Shown here piece after piece: positions 61,153 through 64,000 of a stretch of 64,000 bases of DNA. The position numbers and the translations under genes are program-made. Source of the DNA: Paragordius varius (Eukaryota; Nematomorpha); NCBI GenBank assembly GCA_964247055.1, contig OZ176052.1, forward strand, positions 3,658,001-3,722,000, given 5' to 3'. The first letter of the stretch is position 1; each line of letters starts with the position of its first letter. The notes beneath the pieces are model-generated. The model worked only from the letters and a program-made list of their open reading frames with translations. It made no database searches and was not told where the DNA came from.

Positions 61153-61645
61153 TTAAGAAATAGTGGAAAAGGGTCCAAATAAGAAAAATCGGAAATATAT
61201 TTTTTCCTTTTTAAATGGGCTTTTATCGAGGGTGATTGAAGGCCGCTCGGTTATATGTTAATATTTAAGTTCAGGCCACATTTTACTGGCAAAAACTTGA
61301 TATATTTTGACTTTAATATCAGCTGTTCGTTTCAATCGTGTTTTGGAAAGGTCCCAATTTAATTTAGAAGTCAAAAAACTAAGCTTTAAATTTTAATTAA
61401 AATAACTTTCAAAACAGTAGTTTATCTATAAATAGTTCTGAGATATAAAACTACCTCAAAATGTAAACTAGGACAAAAAAGTGAAAAAGGTAATGTAGTG
61501 TTAAGGAATAGAGGAAAAGGGTCCAAAAAAGAAAAATTGGGATAACACAAATATAATCCATTTGAAAATTTATTTTTTCCCTTTTAAATAGGCTTGTAAA
61601 TTTGAGGGTGAGCAAAGTCCGGTCGGTCATATGTTAATAACTAAA
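60919..61645 (+). repeat. Tandem duplication (about 355-370 bp unit) covering a MITE end and its flank
   Basis: The unit GGCTACATTTTACAGGCAAA ... CGGTTATATGTTAAT (60919-61273) is followed directly by GGCCACATTTTACTGGCAAA ... CGGTCATATGTTAAT (61274-61645). Each unit holds the right half of a family C element, its TTAA and about 115 bp of outside sequence (AAAAGGGTCCAAA ...). Confidence 0.8.
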
Positions 61646-63550
61646 ATCCTAATATTAGCAATAATAATTTAAAATGGTATGTTTTATCACAACGATTCAG
61701 CATTAAATTTTTATTAACTATTGTAACTTTAACCGATTCCCGCCTTTATATTAATCTAATTACAATATAAACACAAATTATATGATTTATTGAATTAGAA
61801 AAATATTTGTTTACTATATAAAATTATATATGTGAAATTTATTGTTTTATATAATATTAAAAATAATAATTTAATAAAATTCAAAAGGCTAATATTCTCG
61901 GTTGGTTATATAGAGCGCATAAATAGCAAGAAAGCAAGCAACTGTTTAAAACTGAATGTTTTGCATCAGTATATACGTATATAATTTTTTTGTTTCAGTT
62001 TATGAAATAAACCAAACAATAGGAATGGTATTACGGAGGCAGAAAAATTCTTTAAGTTTAATATTTTATTTATTTTATGAAGGCGATTATCTCAGTTTAT
62101 TTAAATGATATGTGTTTAACTGCAAATAGAATTAATCTATTATAAAGTTGCAAGCAGATTTTAAATTAAGCATTATTTCGTACATTAGTTTTAACTATAT
62201 AACATTAGTACTATTTTGTATTACGATTTTCTTAGCTAAATCCTAGTTAAATACATAAATTTATGGAAAAAATACTATAATATTCGATAAATTATAAAAA
62301 AGTATTTAATCAAAGTAGAGTTATGTGTAAAATCAATCAAAGATAATATAAAAAAATCATTTACCTTGTTGGAATATCCGATAACTTAAAAATTCATGTA
62401 TGTTATTGCTGAGGTACAAAGAAACATTATATTTTTAAATACATATTAATTGAGAATCAAGAAAACATATTGGTCAGATAATGTGTTAAAAAATTTGGAC
62501 TTAAAAATAATCAAAAAAGATCAAAGGAGCAGGGTTTTATAAGGGTTAATTATCAATCAGTAAAATTTTCGAAAAAAAGATATCTGATTAGTTATCTTAA
62601 ATAAATAAATTAATTTCGGCACTTTAACAAATAGCATTGAAAAATTTAGATTATTTATAGATGATTGCAAAAAATGTACGTACCTTTATTTTTATACCAT
62701 ATACATGTTTTACTATCTTTTGCATAATATAGACATAGAGTAATAAGAAAAGAAGAGTAAGTACATCTAAAAGCGCATAAAACAAACAGCTAACTAAAAA
62801 TAACATAATTATGTTAAAATTGCATTTTTTTAAGGTATATCCTAAACATATTGTTTTTAACAGGTGAAAAGTTAATTATTGAAAAAAGTAATTATAAAAT
62901 ATTTGTTGCCATATCAAATATAGTTCCTAAAAACCCATTGATAATAACAACAATTTTTGTTCAGAATTATAAGATATCCTCTTTTTGCGTTAGGAAATAA
63001 TTTATAAAACACGGGATTTGAAACTTACTTATTTTAGTTTATAAATTCAAATATATATTTAATTATTGACCATTTTTAAATTACTTCAACCCAAAATTTT
63101 TAATAATCTATAAATCTACCAAAGAGCAGAAAAACAATTTAGATATCTCCTCTATATTATTTTAAATTTTTTTTACCCTTTGCATACTTTTTCAAATTAA
63201 GAAGCATATACGACATTTATTAATTTTTTTTAAATATATAAACATGGATAAGTGTAAATATATTGTGATATTTAAATTATAAAAATTTGTCTTAAAAAAT
63301 AGGGAGATATTCAATTGTTCAACAAAAGTAATATATAAAAAGTAATGTTTGGAATTACAGAATAAGTGTCATACAAAGATATATTTAAACTGTCGTTATA
63401 AAGGAAAAAAAATAAATTTTACATCATTCCATATATTTAGTAATTTAAATTATATAATATAAAATAAACTTTGATTAAATGTATTGTAATAGTGTTGTTT
63501 TTTATGATTTGAGCCGAATTATGGAAAAAAACCGTAAATTGTTAATTATA
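61646..63550. other. Intergenic, nothing recognised
   Basis: Very AT-rich. No coding frames, RNA genes or repeats with recognisable ends. Confidence 0.5.
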
Positions 63551-63806
63551 TACCATTTACAAATTCCCCTTTGAACGAATCAAATTCATTCTAAAAATAA
63601 ATTATGTGTTTTTGGGTTTTAACTCATTATTGATATGAAATATATAGTTATGGCTTGGTTTAGCAGTTTTTCAATATTATTTTAATATTAAACACAATTT
63701 CATCTTTTAAAATATAGAAAAATATAGGAAATTTTAATCTTAAAAAACATAATTTGTTTTAGGGTGAATTTGAATTCAAGGATGAATTTGAAGTGTAAAT
63801 GGTGTA
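63551..63806. mobile_element. MITE family A, copy 2
   Basis: TACCATTTACAAATTC at the left and GTGTAAATGGTGTA at the right; the interior (AAAAATAAATTATGTGTTTT, TATGAAATATA) matches copy 1 at 1595-1878 in the same orientation. The right arm has about two instead of four tandem units. Confidence 0.75.
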
Positions 63807-63878
63807 TTAGTTATAGTGTGGATTATGATTGTAACGTTTCCAAAAATATGTTGGAATTTTCCGTAGGGCATCATATAG

Positions 63879-63972
63879 TCAGCATTGATCTAAAAGTGGT
63901 TGAGTTTCTGCACGGGACATTTGTTTAAGGTGAACCAAAATATCTTTTTTGGTTATTATACCCAAGAGTTGA
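63879..63972 (-). CDS. Last exon of a ClC-3-type chloride/proton exchanger gene (partial)
   Basis: After an acceptor ATTTATAG (63980-63973) the minus strand reads QLLGIITKKDILVHLKQM and then about a dozen residues to TGA at 63881-63879. LLGIITKKDxLxH is the end of the second CBS domain in ClC-3/4/5-type transporters, endosomal chloride/proton exchangers. The preceding exons would lie beyond the right edge of the window, and the previous codon is split (phase 2). The identification rests on about 20 residues, but these are highly characteristic. Confidence 0.75.
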
Positions 63973-64000
63973 CTATAAATGTGTTTACAAATATGTTATT

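Noticed and set aside
1-64000. LTR retrotransposons, endogenous viruses, Polintons or toxin genes
   Set aside because: I looked for gag, integrase, envelope, capsid and LTR pairs and recognised none; the mobile DNA seen is LINE fragments and DNA transposons.

Overview
The window is very AT-rich nuclear DNA of an animal, most likely an insect. The evidence is a U6 snRNA gene with an insect-like PSE plus TATA promoter, yippee, a long-type Toll receptor, NudC, NO66/RIOX1, a PRD-class homeobox gene and a Zasp52-type PDZ-LIM gene, all with spliced exons. I cannot name the species. No bacterial features were seen.

Layout, left to right. (1) 1-282: 3' tail of a LINE ending in a TCTA microsatellite. 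(2) 325-8723, minus: a yippee gene whose frame continues through three extra exons into a tail of about 285 residues; a U6 snRNA gene lies on the plus strand in its third intron (4950-5054). (3) 8724-14509: intergenic DNA filled with foldback, piggyBac-like, hAT and mariner-type elements. (4) 14510-26883, minus: a divergent Toll receptor (signal peptide, two LRR blocks, Cys cluster, transmembrane segment, TIR); one intron holds a hAT-type element that itself carries a Harbinger-like element. (5) 28222-29764, minus: nudC. (6) 29954-37108, plus: NO66, head to head with nudC across about 190 bp. (7) 38440-45252, plus: a PRD-class (Q50) homeobox gene. (8) 46774-59511, minus: a Zasp52-like gene with one PDZ and four LIM domains. 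(9) 63879-63972, minus: last exon of a ClC-3-type chloride transporter gene running off the window.

Exons were assigned by hand from homology, GT/AG signals and codon phase; phase is consistent across every junction given. The most striking result is a set of exceptionally short introns: 22 nt in nudC, and 22, 28, 30 and 38 nt in NO66. In the two best cases, removing exactly that stretch restores an ungapped match to the conserved protein, while introns elsewhere in the window are 85 nt or longer. The other strong theme is dense small non-autonomous DNA transposons (two TTAA-flanked families, TA-flanked palindromes, hAT types with 8-bp duplications, TWA-flanked Harbinger-like elements), often nested and sometimes abutting splice sites. 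The genes are unrelated housekeeping, muscle, immune and developmental genes, not a pathway cluster.
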